NCBI GenBank assembly: GCA_051025295.1
Contig: JBMGJV010000022.1
From: KBS-83 sp051025295
GTDB lineage: Bacteria > Acidobacteriota > Terriglobia > Terriglobales > Acidobacteriaceae
Direction: 5' to 3' (one strand)
Length of the DNA stretch: 64,000 nt
The translations under genes and the position numbers were made by a program. Shown here piece after piece: positions 49,142 through 58,792 of the stretch; within the stretch, counting starts at the first letter, position 1, and the number at the start of each line of letters is the position of its first letter. The notes under the pieces are model-generated. The model had not been told where the DNA came from. It was given only the letters and a program-made list of their open reading frames with translations, and did no database searches.

Positions 49142-52100
49142 TTATGGTATCTCGACCCGCAGGCGGATGCGCGTGCCCTTCGCAGGTTCGCTTTCAACCG
49201 TGAGCGTGCCCCCAACCTCTGCCGCGCGCTCACGCATGCCGGCCAACCCGAAGTGACCGCCTCGGACCAGCGCTGCCGGATCATAGCGGAAGCCCTGCCC
49301 GTCGTCCTCAATCGAAAGTTCGAGAGCACGCGTATCGTAGGCCAGTTTCACTTCAATACGCGAGGCTGCGCTGTGGCGAACGCCGTTTGCTACAGCCTCC
49401 TGGGCCACCCGCACGACTTGATCTTCTACCGCGACCGGCGCCGCACGGTACGTTCCACGTACCTCGAAGCGGAGCTTGGCAGTTCCCCGCGCGACCGCCT
49501 GGGTAGCCGCGCGATTGACTCGGGCCGGCAGGTCATCCGCTCCTGCGGACGCGGAGCGCAGATTCCAGATGGAGCTGCGTGCCTCCGTCAAACTGCTCTT
49601 CACCAGTTGCCGTGCCGCGTCGAGCTGCGTGCGAGCTGCATCGACAGAAGAGCTCAGTAGCCGCGAAACCAATTCGAGCTGAACGCTAATGCCGACGATG
49701 TCCTGCGCCAGTGTGTCGTGGATCTCGCGTGCGATGCGGTTACGCTCCGCCAGTACTGCTGCGAAGCGCGCCTCCACCGTGCGCACCCGCAGCCGGTATA
49801 CCTGGTACGCGGCAAACAGCACAAACAGCACAAACAGTGTGCGGAACCACCATGTCTCCCACGTGTGCGGCAGGACTTGGATCTGGAGCGATGCGCCGGT
49901 GTCATTCCAAATGCCGTCGTTATTGGCAGCGAGCACACGGAATGTGTAACGACCCGGGGGCACGTTTGTGTAGTAGGCCACGCGACGCCCCTGTGCCTCT
50001 ACCCAGTTCGGATCGAAGCCTTCGAGCCGGTAGCGGTAGCGGACGCGCGCTGGTGCGACGAAGCTCAGGCCAGCGTAGTGGACGGAGAGCCGTGTGTGCT
50101 CGGGCCCAATCCGGACACGATCGGTCGTGGGCACTGCAAGATCGTCCACTGTGACATTCTCAATTGCGACAGGCGGCGGGAGCCGGTTGTTTTCTGTGTG
50201 CTCCGGATCTGTAACGCTGATGCCGCGCAGGGTGGCGAACCAGAGCGAACCATCTGCAGTGCGGACTGCGGCTGGATGTCCGGAGGAACACTCCGCGATG
50301 CGCATGCCGTCGGCGACTCCATACTGCGCCACGTCCAGATGGGAGAGGCGGTGAAGAGCGAAGCTCTCCGCATCGCGTCGCGATACAAGGAAGATGCCGC
50401 TCGTCGATGCGAGCCACAGCGCGCCGCGGTTGTCCTCGAGAATGCTGAGCACCACCTCCGGCAGCCCGGTATTCGCAGGCACTGGAACGATCCGGCCATC
50501 GCGCAGCAGGTTGAGTCCGCCGCCATTCGTGCCGATCCACAGCGTTCCGGTCTCGTCCGCGTAGAGCGAGGTGACCACCTCCGACGAGAGTCCGTCATGC
50601 TGTGTGTAGCTGCGGACCGTGCTCGCGTCGACGTGGCTCAGACCGCCGCGCGTGCCCACCCAGAGCGCGCCGAGATGCGCGCGGTCTTCCGCCAGCGCCC
50701 CGACCAGGTCGCTGCCCAGACCATTTGCGCGGCTCCACTGTTGCAGCCGTCCTTCGCTGCGTCGCGCCAGGCCGCGCCGTGTGCCGATCCATAACGCGCC
50801 GGTGCTGTCCGTCAGCAGCGAGCGCACGAAGTCGTCCGGCAGGGCATCGGTGGCTGGAGCGGGCACAGCATGGTTCTGCTGCAGGCGATCAAGGCCATCC
50901 GGCGTGCCGACGGCGAGCGCGCCATCCTTCTCTTCGGCAAGCGAGAGGATGGTGTTGCTCGCCAGCCCCTGATCAGCCGTATACGCATGCCAGCCTGCGC
51001 CCTGCTGATGCGCGAGACCCGCGCCGTCGGTCCCCGCCCATACGCTGCCGTTACGCGCGGCGAGCAGTGTGCGGATCGACTCACCAGGCAGACCATCGGC
51101 TGCGGTGAGCGTCGAAAACCGCTGCGGACGCAACTCCATCAGCCCCGACGACTCCGTGCCGAACCACAGATTGCCTTCACGGTCTTCGAGGTACGCATCG
51201 GGCGAGAAGGTCGTCACTCCAGCCGCTTCTTTCCCGCTCTGCGGGTGCAGCCTTTCGAAGCGATCGTTTGCGTACCGCACCGTGCTTGTCTCTGTGCTGA
51301 GCCACAGCGCACCCCGCCGATCCTCGAAGAGCGCGCGCATGCGACCGGCGGGCAGGCCATCTGCGGACCCGCGAAATGTCACACGGTCTCCGGAGAGAAT
51401 GGCGAGCCCCCCCGCTCCGCCTGCGTACACGCGACCGCTGCCGCCGGCCAGCAGTGCACGAAGCGGCAACATGCCCGCGGGGAGCGCGACAGAACGCATT
51501 GCAGCGCCGTCCCGCCGATAGAGCGTGTTCGCTGCTGCGATCCAAAGCGACTCATCGGGAGCAACGGCGAGCAGGTCCGCGGTGACGGGCAGGGTGGTGA
51601 CCACCCGGCCCTCGCGCAACTGCTGCAACCCGCGCGCGGTCGCAATCCAGAGGGTGCCGTCACCGGCGCGCGCGGCGATCGGCAAACCGTCTCGACCGGT
51701 CAGCAGCGGGGCTGCGCCGGCGACCCTGCTGAAGTGCCGCTGGCCGTATAGCACGGCCTCGGGAGTCAGCACCCAGACCTGGTCGTTCGCGGCAGGCAGG
51801 ACGTCCGCGATGGGGCCGGCCGGCAGTCCCTCCGCAGTGCTGAGCACGGCCAGCCTGCCGTGACTGCGCCGTAGCAGCCCGTCCGCTGTTGCGGCCCAGA
51901 GTGTGCCATCCGGAGTGGTCGCGAGCGCACCGATCAGGTTGCTGCGCATCTGCGGCATCGCGTGCCGATCGAATAGCGTGAAGTCGACACCGTCGAAGCG
52001 CACGAGCCCGCCATCGGTGGCGAGCCAGAGGAAACCATCCCCGGACTGAGCAATCGCGTGAACGGTGTTCTGGGGCAGGCCATCGTCGGTCTGCCAGATC

Positions 52101-52228
52101 TGCTGGCCAAGTTGGCGGAGCGGCTGTTGCGGATCGAGCGCGCCTGCGTGCGCCGCCGCGATGACCAGGCAAAGGCCCACGCAGGCGCGCAGCAGACGCG
52201 AACCGGCGAGATGTCGGGCGAGCAGCAT
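49142..52228 (-). CDS. Reg_prop/Y_Y_Y sensor histidine kinase (HisKA_3)
   Basis: 1028-residue membrane sensor. A signal or first TM segment (about 12-30) is followed by two seven-bladed periplasmic propellers built from Reg_prop repeats (GDGFLWLATDGGLVRFDG, DGTLWIGTNGGGLNLL, and others). A Y_Y_Y domain follows (VRYRYRLEGFDPNWVEAQGRRVAYYTNVPPG), then a TM helix (FRTLFVLFVLFAAYQVY), a HisKA_3 dimer with phosphorylated H837 (AREIHDTLAQD) and a HATPase domain (EDDGQGF). Unlike hybrid BT-type systems, the receiver is separate (next gene). Relatives sense oligosaccharides or polysaccharide fragments. The ligand here is unknown. Confidence 0.95.
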   Translation of the reverse strand: MLLARHLAGSRLLRACVGLCLVIAAAHAGALDPQQPLRQLGQQIWQTDDGLPQNTVHAIAQSGDGFLWLATDGGLVRFDGVDFTLFDRHAMPQMRSNLIGALATTPDGTLWAATADGLLRRSHGRLAVLSTAEGLPAGPIADVLPAANDQVWVLTPEAVLYGQRHFSRVAGAAPLLTGRDGLPIAARAGDGTLWIATARGLQQLREGRVVTTLPVTADLLAVAPDESLWIAAANTLYRRDGAAMRSVALPAGMLPLRALLAGGSGRVYAGGAGGLAILSGDRVTFRGSADGLPAGRMRALFEDRRGALWLSTETSTVRYANDRFERLHPQSGKEAAGVTTFSPDAYLEDREGNLWFGTESSGLMELRPQRFSTLTAADGLPGESIRTLLAARNGSVWAGTDGAGLAHQQGAGWHAYTADQGLASNTILSLAEEKDGALAVGTPDGLDRLQQNHAVPAPATDALPDDFVRSLLTDSTGALWIGTRRGLARRSEGRLQQWSRANGLGSDLVGALAEDRAHLGALWVGTRGGLSHVDASTVRSYTQHDGLSSEVVTSLYADETGTLWIGTNGGGLNLLRDGRIVPVPANTGLPEVVLSILEDNRGALWLASTSGIFLVSRRDAESFALHRLSHLDVAQYGVADGMRIAECSSGHPAAVRTADGSLWFATLRGISVTDPEHTENNRLPPPVAIENVTVDDLAVPTTDRVRIGPEHTRLSVHYAGLSFVAPARVRYRYRLEGFDPNWVEAQGRRVAYYTNVPPGRYTFRVLAANNDGIWNDTGASLQIQVLPHTWETWWFRTLFVLFVLFAAYQVYRLRVRTVEARFAAVLAERNRIAREIHDTLAQDIVGISVQLELVSRLLSSSVDAARTQLDAARQLVKSSLTEARSSIWNLRSASAGADDLPARVNRAATQAVARGTAKLRFEVRGTYRAAPVAVEDQVVRVAQEAVANGVRHSAASRIEVKLAYDTRALELSIEDDGQGFRYDPAALVRGGHFGLAGMRERAAEVGGTLTVESEPAKGTRIRLRVEIP

Positions 52229-52267
52229 GCTGGAAGAGAGACTCAGGAGAGGATACAGCCGCCGCTT

Positions 52268-53566
52268 TCAGGGCTGCGGAGCGGGGCTGAGTTCCTGCGC
52301 AGGCGGCTCGGGCATGGGCTCGATCCGGCCGAGCAGCAGCACGTATCCGGCGATCCCGGCCAGCAGGTAGAGGATCGGCACTGTAAATGCGATGGAGAAG
52401 GAGTGCGTGGCGCGGTAGAGGTAGCCAGTGATGACGGGCGCGGCAATGGCCGACACCTGGCTGGCGAGATTCATGATTCCGGCGACGCGGCCCACTGCGC
52501 CTGCTGGAGCGACCAGCGCGGGTAGCGACCAGCTGACGGGCGCGGACGCCGCGAGGCCACCGATGGAAACGCTGATCCAGAACAGTGCACGTCCGGGCGT
52601 GGTGGCGTGCGCCGCCCCAAGAAGGCCCATGCCCAGCAGCATGCCCGCGATGAGGACCGTCTGGCGCACCAGCGTGGACGGCGCCCCGCGGCGCATCAGC
52701 GCGTCCACCAGCCAGCCGCCGACCAGGAGGTCGGTGGCTGTGGCGATCAGCCAGGGGACGCCCGTGTAGAGGAACGAGTGAAGCAGATCGATGTGCAGCG
52801 TTACAGCGAGATAAGTGGGCAACCAGGTGAGAAGCAGGTAGAAGACATAGTTGTAAGCCCCATAGCCAATCAGGAGACCATAGATCTTCCGCTGCCGGAG
52901 CAGATACCGGAAGGGCACGTATGTCCCGGTGGCGAAGGCAGCAGCGTCTGTCGACGCGGAGTGCTGCGGTGCGGGATCGCGGTAGAGGAGGAAGAACAGC
53001 GCGCTATAGGCGAAGCTCGCCGCCGCGGTCGCGGCGAAGCTGATTCGCCAGCCCGCACGAAGGAGGAGCACACCGATCAGCGGCGCGCCAATGGCTGTGG
53101 CCAGTTTGGCAGCGGCATCGAACACGGCAGTGGGTAGTCCGCGCTCGTTCGCAGGAAACCAGAGCCCGACGGCCTTGGCGTTCATGGGGAAGATCGGCGC
53201 TTCACCCACGCCGAGCAGCATGCGTGCGGCGAAGAGAGTTGGAAAGGTGGGCGCGGCTGCTGCCGCGAGTGTCGCGACACCCCACAGCAGCGAGCCGATG
53301 CGGCCCACCAGTGCGACACCTACTGCGTCGAGCAGCGCGCCCACTGGTAGCTGACATAACGCGTACGTCCAGTTGTAGGCGCCGGCCAGATAACCGAAGG
53401 CAACTTCGTCGATGCCGAAGCGCGCGCGCAGCGCATCGTGCGCGACGGAGAGGTTCACGCGGTCGAAGAAATTGATCAGCACGCCCACGCCGAGCAGCAT
53501 TGCGATCGTCCATGGCTGGCATCGTTGCGTGCTGCTCGATAGACGGATTCGATCGGAAGTGTGCAT
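52268..53566 (-). CDS. MFS transporter, anion:cation symporter (ACS) type
   Basis: 432 residues with about 12 membrane segments. FFDRVNLSVAHDAL after TM1, AFGYLAGAYNWTYALCQLPVGALLDAVG and GVGEAPIFPMNAKAVGLWFPANERG are typical of the hexuronate/glucarate (ACS) branch of MFS. It probably imports an organic acid or sugar acid across the inner membrane. The ATG at 53566 lacks a clear ribosome site. It starts only 29 bases from the divergent coxB start, so the two promoters must overlap coding DNA. Just upstream of the histidine kinase on the same strand (39-base gap), it may share a transcript with it. Confidence 0.9.
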   Translation of the reverse strand: MHTSDRIRLSSSTQRCQPWTIAMLLGVGVLINFFDRVNLSVAHDALRARFGIDEVAFGYLAGAYNWTYALCQLPVGALLDAVGVALVGRIGSLLWGVATLAAAAAPTFPTLFAARMLLGVGEAPIFPMNAKAVGLWFPANERGLPTAVFDAAAKLATAIGAPLIGVLLLRAGWRISFAATAAASFAYSALFFLLYRDPAPQHSASTDAAAFATGTYVPFRYLLRQRKIYGLLIGYGAYNYVFYLLLTWLPTYLAVTLHIDLLHSFLYTGVPWLIATATDLLVGGWLVDALMRRGAPSTLVRQTVLIAGMLLGMGLLGAAHATTPGRALFWISVSIGGLAASAPVSWSLPALVAPAGAVGRVAGIMNLASQVSAIAAPVITGYLYRATHSFSIAFTVPILYLLAGIAGYVLLLGRIEPMPEPPAQELSPAPQP

Positions 53567-53595
53567 CAGACAGAGAGTGCGGGTATGCTGAAAGT

Positions 53596-54645
53596 ATGGC
53601 TCTAGCGGCTATGTATGCAAGGCGGGATACATTCCGCCGCATGCTGATCGCGTGGCCGATGGCCGCGTTCGCGGCGCACCGCGCATTCGCGTACAGCACC
53701 AACACCAGCATCTTCTCGCCGGTGTCGACGCCCTCTCAGTCCATCTTCAGCCTGTCGATGTTTGTGCTTGCCATAACGGGCGGCATCTTCATCGTGGTCA
53801 GCAGCCTGATCTTTTATGCGGCGTTTCGCTTCAGGCAGCGTCCAGGAGACGACAACAGCGAACCAGCGCAAATCTTCGGCAGCAATCAGATCGAGCTGTC
53901 GTGGACCATCATCCCCATCCTGCTCGTTGTCGTTCTCTTCCTCGCGACGGCGCGCATGATTTTCGCCATCCAGGATGCGCCGAAGCCCTCCAGTGCCGTC
54001 GATGTGACCGCGATCGGCCATCAGTTCTGGTGGGAGTATCACTATCCCAAGCTGCACATCACGACCGCCAATGAGTTACATGTTCCAGTGAGCGAAGCGG
54101 CCCACTCGCGGCCTACGTACATGCAGCTCACCTCTGCTGACGTGATCCATGAGTTCTGGGTGCCGCGCCTCGCCGGCAAGACCGATCTCGTGCCGAACCG
54201 TATCAACGAGCTCTGGCTCGATCCTCGCAAGCCGGGCATCTACGAAGGGCAGTGCGGCCAGTTCTGCGGGATGGAGCACGCAAAAATGTTGCTGCGCGTC
54301 TCCGTGGATACGCCGGAGCAGTTCGCCACGTGGGTGCACCAGCAGCAGCAGCCGGCGGCTGAAGATCCTCAGGCTGCGGGCGGTCGGCGCGTGTTCGAGT
54401 CGCAGGCCTGCATGAACTGCCACACCATCCGCGGCACCTCCGCACACGGGCAGTTCGGTCCTGATCTGACGCACATCGCAAGCCGCGCGACCATCGCCTC
54501 TGGCGCTGCGCCAAATACGCCCAAGAATCTGTCTGACTGGATCTCCGATCCCGATTCCATTAAGCCCGGCTCACTGATGCCGGCCATGCACCTTCGGCCA
54601 GACGAGGTGCAGGCCATCACACGCTACCTCGAAACGTTGCATTGA
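53596..54645 (+). CDS. coxB: Cytochrome c oxidase subunit II with C-terminal cytochrome c domain (caa3 type)
   Basis: About 349 residues. Two TM helices (FVLAITGGIFIVVSSLIFY and IELSWTIIPILLVVVLFLAT) are followed by a periplasmic cupredoxin domain. CuA ligands are in GQCGQFCGMEHAKM, and QFWWEYHYP and PRLAGKTDLVPNR are also typical. A cytochrome c domain with CMNCH and an axial Met in SLMPAMH lies at the C-terminus. It delivers electrons to CoxA. The start could be ATG 53596, 53611 or 53641, and 53596 gives a complete signal segment. It is the first gene of the respiratory cluster. Confidence 0.93.
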   Translation: MALAAMYARRDTFRRMLIAWPMAAFAAHRAFAYSTNTSIFSPVSTPSQSIFSLSMFVLAITGGIFIVVSSLIFYAAFRFRQRPGDDNSEPAQIFGSNQIELSWTIIPILLVVVLFLATARMIFAIQDAPKPSSAVDVTAIGHQFWWEYHYPKLHITTANELHVPVSEAAHSRPTYMQLTSADVIHEFWVPRLAGKTDLVPNRINELWLDPRKPGIYEGQCGQFCGMEHAKMLLRVSVDTPEQFATWVHQQQQPAAEDPQAAGGRRVFESQACMNCHTIRGTSAHGQFGPDLTHIASRATIASGAAPNTPKNLSDWISDPDSIKPGSLMPAMHLRPDEVQAITRYLETLH

Positions 54646-54781
54646 TGCGGTACTGAACGATGTTGTACTTGTCGAACGAACGTATCCCGTCGTCACTCAT
54701 CCACCCGCACATGCACGCAATGTGCGCGCGCACCCTGCGAGCGCATCTGGCCCTCACCTAAAGGAGACAGCGGAGTCGCCG

Positions 54782-56488
54782 ATGGCAGGATCGAGCATTC
54801 CGGTTCCCGGACTTCCGGATGTGACCGCGGAGGTCACCCGTCCCGAGAGCCTGCGCCCCACCTGGCTCGAATACCTTCACAGCTGGGTCGTCACGGTCGA
54901 TCACAAACGGCTTGGCGTTCTGTACGTGCTGTTCGCACTCACGTTCCTGGTAGTCGCCGGTTGCGAAGCGCTGGTCATGCGTGCGCAGCTCTTCTTTCCT
55001 GAGAACCACCTGGTCAGCCCCGAGGTCTACAACCGGCTTTTCACCATGCACGGCACGACGATGATCTTCTTCGTCGCCATGCCTTTGGTCTTCGGCTTCG
55101 GCAACTACCTGGTGCCGCTGATGCTCGGCGTGCGGGATATGGCGTTTCCGCGCCTGAATGCATTCAGCTTCTGGATGTCGGCTTTCGGTGGATTGCTGCT
55201 CTACTACAGCTTCATCGGCGGCGCGGGTCTGCAGGGCGCGGGCAATGCGCCCGACTTCGGCTGGTTCGCCTACGCGCCGCTTACCGAGCGTGCCTTCTCG
55301 CGCGGACACACTGCAGATTACTGGGCGATCGCGCTCACCGTCTCGGGCATTGGCTCGATCGGCACCGCGATCAATTTCATCGCGACCACGTTCTGTATGC
55401 GCTGCAAGGGCATGACGCTGTTCCGCATGCCGCTGCTGGTCTGGCTTTACCTGGTCACATCCGCGCTGGTCATCATCGCCGTCAGCCCGCTCACTGCGGC
55501 GCAGGCCATGCTGATGATGGACCGCTACCTGGGCGCGCGCTTCTTCGATACGCAGGCCGGCGGCTCTGCGGTTTTGTGGGCGCACTTCTTCTGGATCTTC
55601 GGCCACCCAGAGGTCTATGTGCTCGTGATGCCGGCCTTCGCGGTCATCAATGAAATCATCCCGGTCTTCTCGCGCAAGGCCATCTTCGGCTATCCCGCGA
55701 TGGTGGCGGCCTCGGTGGGCATCGCGTTCGTCAGCCTGGGCGTCTGGGCGCACCACATGTTCACCATCGGGATGACGTCGGTGTCGAACGCCTTCTTCAC
55801 GCTGTCAACCATGCTGGTCAGCATCCCTACCGGCATCAAGATCTTCAACTGGATCGCGACGATGTGGGGCGGCAAGATCCGCTTCCGCGTCCCCATGCTG
55901 TTCGCGCTTGGCTTCCTGTGCCAGTGGCTTATCGCGGGGCTGACCGGCATCATGCTTTCCGTGTCGCCGTTCGATTGGCAGCTTCACAATTCGTACTTTG
56001 TGGTTGCACATTTTCACTACGTGATCGTCGGCGGCATCCTGTTTGCCCTCTTTGGCGGAATGTACTACTGGTACCCCAAGGTGACTGGCCGCATGCTCGA
56101 TGAGCGGCTGGGCAAGTGGCACTTCTGGCTGTTCGTGCTCGGGTTCCATCTGACCTTCGACCCAATGCATATCCCAGGCATTGAGGGTATGCCACGCTGG
56201 ATATTTACCTACCCGGCGGATCGCGGCTGGACGATCTGGAACCAAATGATCGCGGTCGGCGCAGCGGTGCAGGGAATCGCCATCGCCGTGTTCGTGGTCA
56301 ACCTGATCTACTCCGGCCTGAAGGGTGAGCTGGCCGGGCCCGACCCCTGGGATGCATGGACACTTGAGTGGTCCACGTCGTCACCCCCACCCGCTTACAA
56401 CTTCGCGACTGAGCCGGTCGTGCACAGCCGCCGTCCGCTGTGGGACCTGAAACATCCGGAAGATCCGGACGAGCAGGTGGAGGGCTGA
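54782..56488 (+). CDS. coxA: Cytochrome c oxidase subunit I
   Basis: 568-residue heme-copper oxidase catalytic subunit, A-family. About 12-13 TM helices. FTMHGTTMIFF (heme a His), FWIFGHPEVYVLVMPAFAVINEI (CuB His and cross-linked Tyr, with Glu of the D-channel), VWAHHMFTIGM (CuB His pair), NSYFVVAHFHYVIVGG (heme a3/a His) and the K-channel TSVSNAFFTLSTM. ATG 54782 has GGAG 6 bases upstream, and a longer frame from 54722 is unconserved. Reduces O2 to water and pumps protons. Next to subunits II and III. Confidence 0.96.
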   Translation: MAGSSIPVPGLPDVTAEVTRPESLRPTWLEYLHSWVVTVDHKRLGVLYVLFALTFLVVAGCEALVMRAQLFFPENHLVSPEVYNRLFTMHGTTMIFFVAMPLVFGFGNYLVPLMLGVRDMAFPRLNAFSFWMSAFGGLLLYYSFIGGAGLQGAGNAPDFGWFAYAPLTERAFSRGHTADYWAIALTVSGIGSIGTAINFIATTFCMRCKGMTLFRMPLLVWLYLVTSALVIIAVSPLTAAQAMLMMDRYLGARFFDTQAGGSAVLWAHFFWIFGHPEVYVLVMPAFAVINEIIPVFSRKAIFGYPAMVAASVGIAFVSLGVWAHHMFTIGMTSVSNAFFTLSTMLVSIPTGIKIFNWIATMWGGKIRFRVPMLFALGFLCQWLIAGLTGIMLSVSPFDWQLHNSYFVVAHFHYVIVGGILFALFGGMYYWYPKVTGRMLDERLGKWHFWLFVLGFHLTFDPMHIPGIEGMPRWIFTYPADRGWTIWNQMIAVGAAVQGIAIAVFVVNLIYSGLKGELAGPDPWDAWTLEWSTSSPPPAYNFATEPVVHSRRPLWDLKHPEDPDEQVEG

Positions 56489-56541
56489 GGCGTGTCGTCA
56501 TCACGTAAATGGAACAGCGATCGCGACGAAAGGAATGGCCG

Positions 56542-57153
56542 ATGAGCAGTGCGACTCTCGCGCACGCCCCGCACGGTGCAGCGCACGCCGACCCCGACTG
56601 GCAACTGCCTTCCCGCGGCCGTGTCGGCATGTACTCGTTGATCGCGGCGGAGACGGCGATCTTCGTCATCTTCGTCGTCGCATACGTCTACGACACGGGC
56701 CGTAGCGTCAGCGGCCCGCGGCCGCAAGATGTGCTCGAGGTGCCGATCCTCAATACGGTCTTCCTGCTCTCGAGCAGCCTGACCATCATGATTGCGGAGC
56801 GTGCCCTGCGGAAGGGCGCTGCTGCCGCATTTCGTGCCTGGTGGGGACTGACGATCCTGTTCGGTGCCATCTTCCTGCTTGGTACCGCCAAGGAATGGGC
56901 CAAGCTCATCACACATGACCACCTGACGATCGCTACCAATCTCTTCGGCACCACCTTCTACTCACTGGTGGGGCTGCATGCGTCGCACGTGATCGTCGGA
57001 CTCATCATGCTATCGGCTGTGCTGGTCTTCTCCTTCATGGGCGCGTTGCGCCCCGAGCACACCGAGAAGGTCGAAGTGCTCGCACTGTACTGGCATTTCG
57101 TCGATGCAGTCTGGGTCGTGGTTTTCACCGTGGTCTACCTCGTAGGACGTTGA
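56542..57153 (+). CDS. coxC: Cytochrome c oxidase subunit III
   Basis: 203 residues with five TM segments, the short prokaryotic form. GMYSLIAAETAIFVIFVVAYVYD, GTTFYSLVGLHASHVIVGLIM and LYWHFVDAVWVVVFTVVYLVG are the subunit III signatures. ATG 56542 is preferred because AAAGGAA lies upstream, and an earlier ATG (56509) would add 11 charged residues. It stabilises the oxidase core. The stop codon abuts the next gene. Confidence 0.93.
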   Translation: MSSATLAHAPHGAAHADPDWQLPSRGRVGMYSLIAAETAIFVIFVVAYVYDTGRSVSGPRPQDVLEVPILNTVFLLSSSLTIMIAERALRKGAAAAFRAWWGLTILFGAIFLLGTAKEWAKLITHDHLTIATNLFGTTFYSLVGLHASHVIVGLIMLSAVLVFSFMGALRPEHTEKVEVLALYWHFVDAVWVVVFTVVYLVGR

Positions 57154-57155
57154 GC

Positions 57156-58031
57156 ATGCCTGAACCTGCTGTGCACTCACTCCCAGTTGCGGCTCACCAC
57201 TCGGACGGCGACAAAGTCGTCGCGCTGCCCGCGCCTACACATTGGCCTTTTCTTCTCGCCGCCGGTTTGACCTTTGTCTTTGCCGGTCTGGTGACGAACT
57301 ATTACATCTCGCTGCTTGGCGTGGTCCTCACCGTGGCCGGTGTCGTGGGCTGGTTTCGTCAGGTGCTGCCACACGAAGTGCATGAGCCAATCGCGATCAC
57401 TGAGTCGGAGCGCGAGACAGAGCGTGAGAATCGCCATGTGACGCGCGTGTTCTTTCCGAGCGGTGGACGAAGCATGACCCCGGGGACGACGTACCCGATC
57501 ACCTCTGGGATCATCGGCGGCTTCGCCGGTGGAACCGTCATGATCGTGCTTGCCGAGATCTACGGCGTCGTCCGCTTTCACAGCATCTGGTACGTGGTGA
57601 ACCTGCTCGGTGGCGCGGGTGTCGCTGGCTGGACCGCTCCCACTGAATCGGAACTCGCGCACTTCCATCTCGCGGCATTCCTTATCGCCGTCGCGATTCA
57701 CACGGCATCCGCGTTTCTGGTCGGGCTGCTCTACGGTGCGCTGCTGCCCATCATGCCGCGCCATCCCATCCTGCTCGGTGGGCTGATCGCGCCCGCCCTG
57801 TGGACCGGCCTGCTGCACTCCATCCTCGGGTTGCTCAATCCGTTCTTCGACAACCACATCAACTGGTACTGGTTCGCGCTGACGCAGGTGGGCTTTGGTA
57901 TCGTCGCGGGTTACGTGGTGGCCCGCAAAGGCCACATCCAGAGCCTGCGCGATGTTCCGCTCTCGGTGCGTCTCGGTATCGAGCGTCCGGCTCCGCCGCA
58001 CTCCGGCGACGGGCACGAGGGCCAGCAATGA
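57156..58031 (+). CDS. Seven-TM protein, cox subunit IV-like N-terminus with unrecognised C-terminal domain
   Basis: About 291 residues. Two N-terminal TM helices (WPFLLAAGLTFVFAGLVTNYY and GVVLTVAGVVGWFRQVL) followed by LPHEVHEPI resemble bacterial oxidase subunit IV. Then come about five further helices, three of them running from ILLGGLIAPALWTGLLHSIL to ALTQVGFGIVAGYVVA, with no recognised family. It starts 3 bases after the coxC stop (ATG 57156, or TTG 57150 overlapping it) and overlaps the next cytochrome c gene by four bases. Probably an accessory subunit of the oxidase or supercomplex. The function of the second part is unknown. Confidence 0.75.
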   Translation: MPEPAVHSLPVAAHHSDGDKVVALPAPTHWPFLLAAGLTFVFAGLVTNYYISLLGVVLTVAGVVGWFRQVLPHEVHEPIAITESERETERENRHVTRVFFPSGGRSMTPGTTYPITSGIIGGFAGGTVMIVLAEIYGVVRFHSIWYVVNLLGGAGVAGWTAPTESELAHFHLAAFLIAVAIHTASAFLVGLLYGALLPIMPRHPILLGGLIAPALWTGLLHSILGLLNPFFDNHINWYWFALTQVGFGIVAGYVVARKGHIQSLRDVPLSVRLGIERPAPPHSGDGHEGQQ

Positions 58032-58792
58032 TGCGTGTGTCTGCAGGCGTTGCCGGGTTGTGCGCACTTCTTGCCGTTGCGGGTTGCGGTCCGTTGCCGG
58101 GCAAGCCGAAGCCCGGCCCCGAGGTTCCGCGACCGGAGGCCGTGCTGTCACCCCGGCGGCTGTATCAGACAAATTGTGCCGGCTGTCACGGCGAAGGCGG
58201 CCTCTACGGCGCGTCGACCGCACTGGCTTCCCCGGTATACCAAGCCATCGTCGATGATGCGACGCTGGTGCGCGTCGTCGCGCAGGGCAGGCCGGGCACG
58301 ATGATGCCGGCCTTCTCGCGAAGTTCAGGGGGCGACCTTACGGATGAGCAGGTGAATGCAATCGTGCGCGGTATGCGCGACGACTGGCGTCACGGCAACC
58401 CACTCGCCGGGCAGAATGCGCCGCCCTATGCAGACGATCATCCGGGTGATGCCAAGGCGGGTGCGCAGGTCTACTCGACTGTGTGTGCGCGCTGCCATGG
58501 TCCAATCGGCGGGCAGGCCGGCCCTGCTGGCTCCGTACTGAACCCCTGGGTGCTTTCGCTGATGTCGCCGCAGGCGCAGCGTACCACCGTGATCATCGGC
58601 CGGCCGGACCTGGGCATGCCCGACTGGCGCGGCCTCATCCCCGGCCACCCGCTCACCAATGAACAGATCACCAACGTGGTTGCATTTCTGAATAGCGAGC
58701 GGCCCACCCAGTCACCACCTGAGCATTCCACCGGCCAGCAAGCGAAGCAGGGCCACAGTCACCAGCAGGAGATGAGTGGAGGCATCCGATGA
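58028..58792 (+). CDS. Diheme cytochrome c lipoprotein
   Basis: 254 residues. The lipoprotein signal ends in LAVAGC (C20). Two cytochrome c domains follow, with CAGCH (about residue 51) and CARCH (about residue 153), each with a downstream Met-containing loop (GTMMPAF, DLGMPDW). The C-terminus is His/Gln-rich. Start ATG 58028 overlaps the previous stop (ATGA), and its own stop overlaps the Rieske start. It probably shuttles electrons between the cytochrome bc-like complex and the caa3 oxidase, anchored at the membrane. Confidence 0.9.
   Translation: MMRVSAGVAGLCALLAVAGCGPLPGKPKPGPEVPRPEAVLSPRRLYQTNCAGCHGEGGLYGASTALASPVYQAIVDDATLVRVVAQGRPGTMMPAFSRSSGGDLTDEQVNAIVRGMRDDWRHGNPLAGQNAPPYADDHPGDAKAGAQVYSTVCARCHGPIGGQAGPAGSVLNPWVLSLMSPQAQRTTVIIGRPDLGMPDWRGLIPGHPLTNEQITNVVAFLNSERPTQSPPEHSTGQQAKQGHSHQQEMSGGIR

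Noticed and set aside
53567..53595. Bidirectional regulatory region between MFS gene and coxB
   Set aside because: Only 29 bases separate the starts, and no promoter words or palindrome could be read there.
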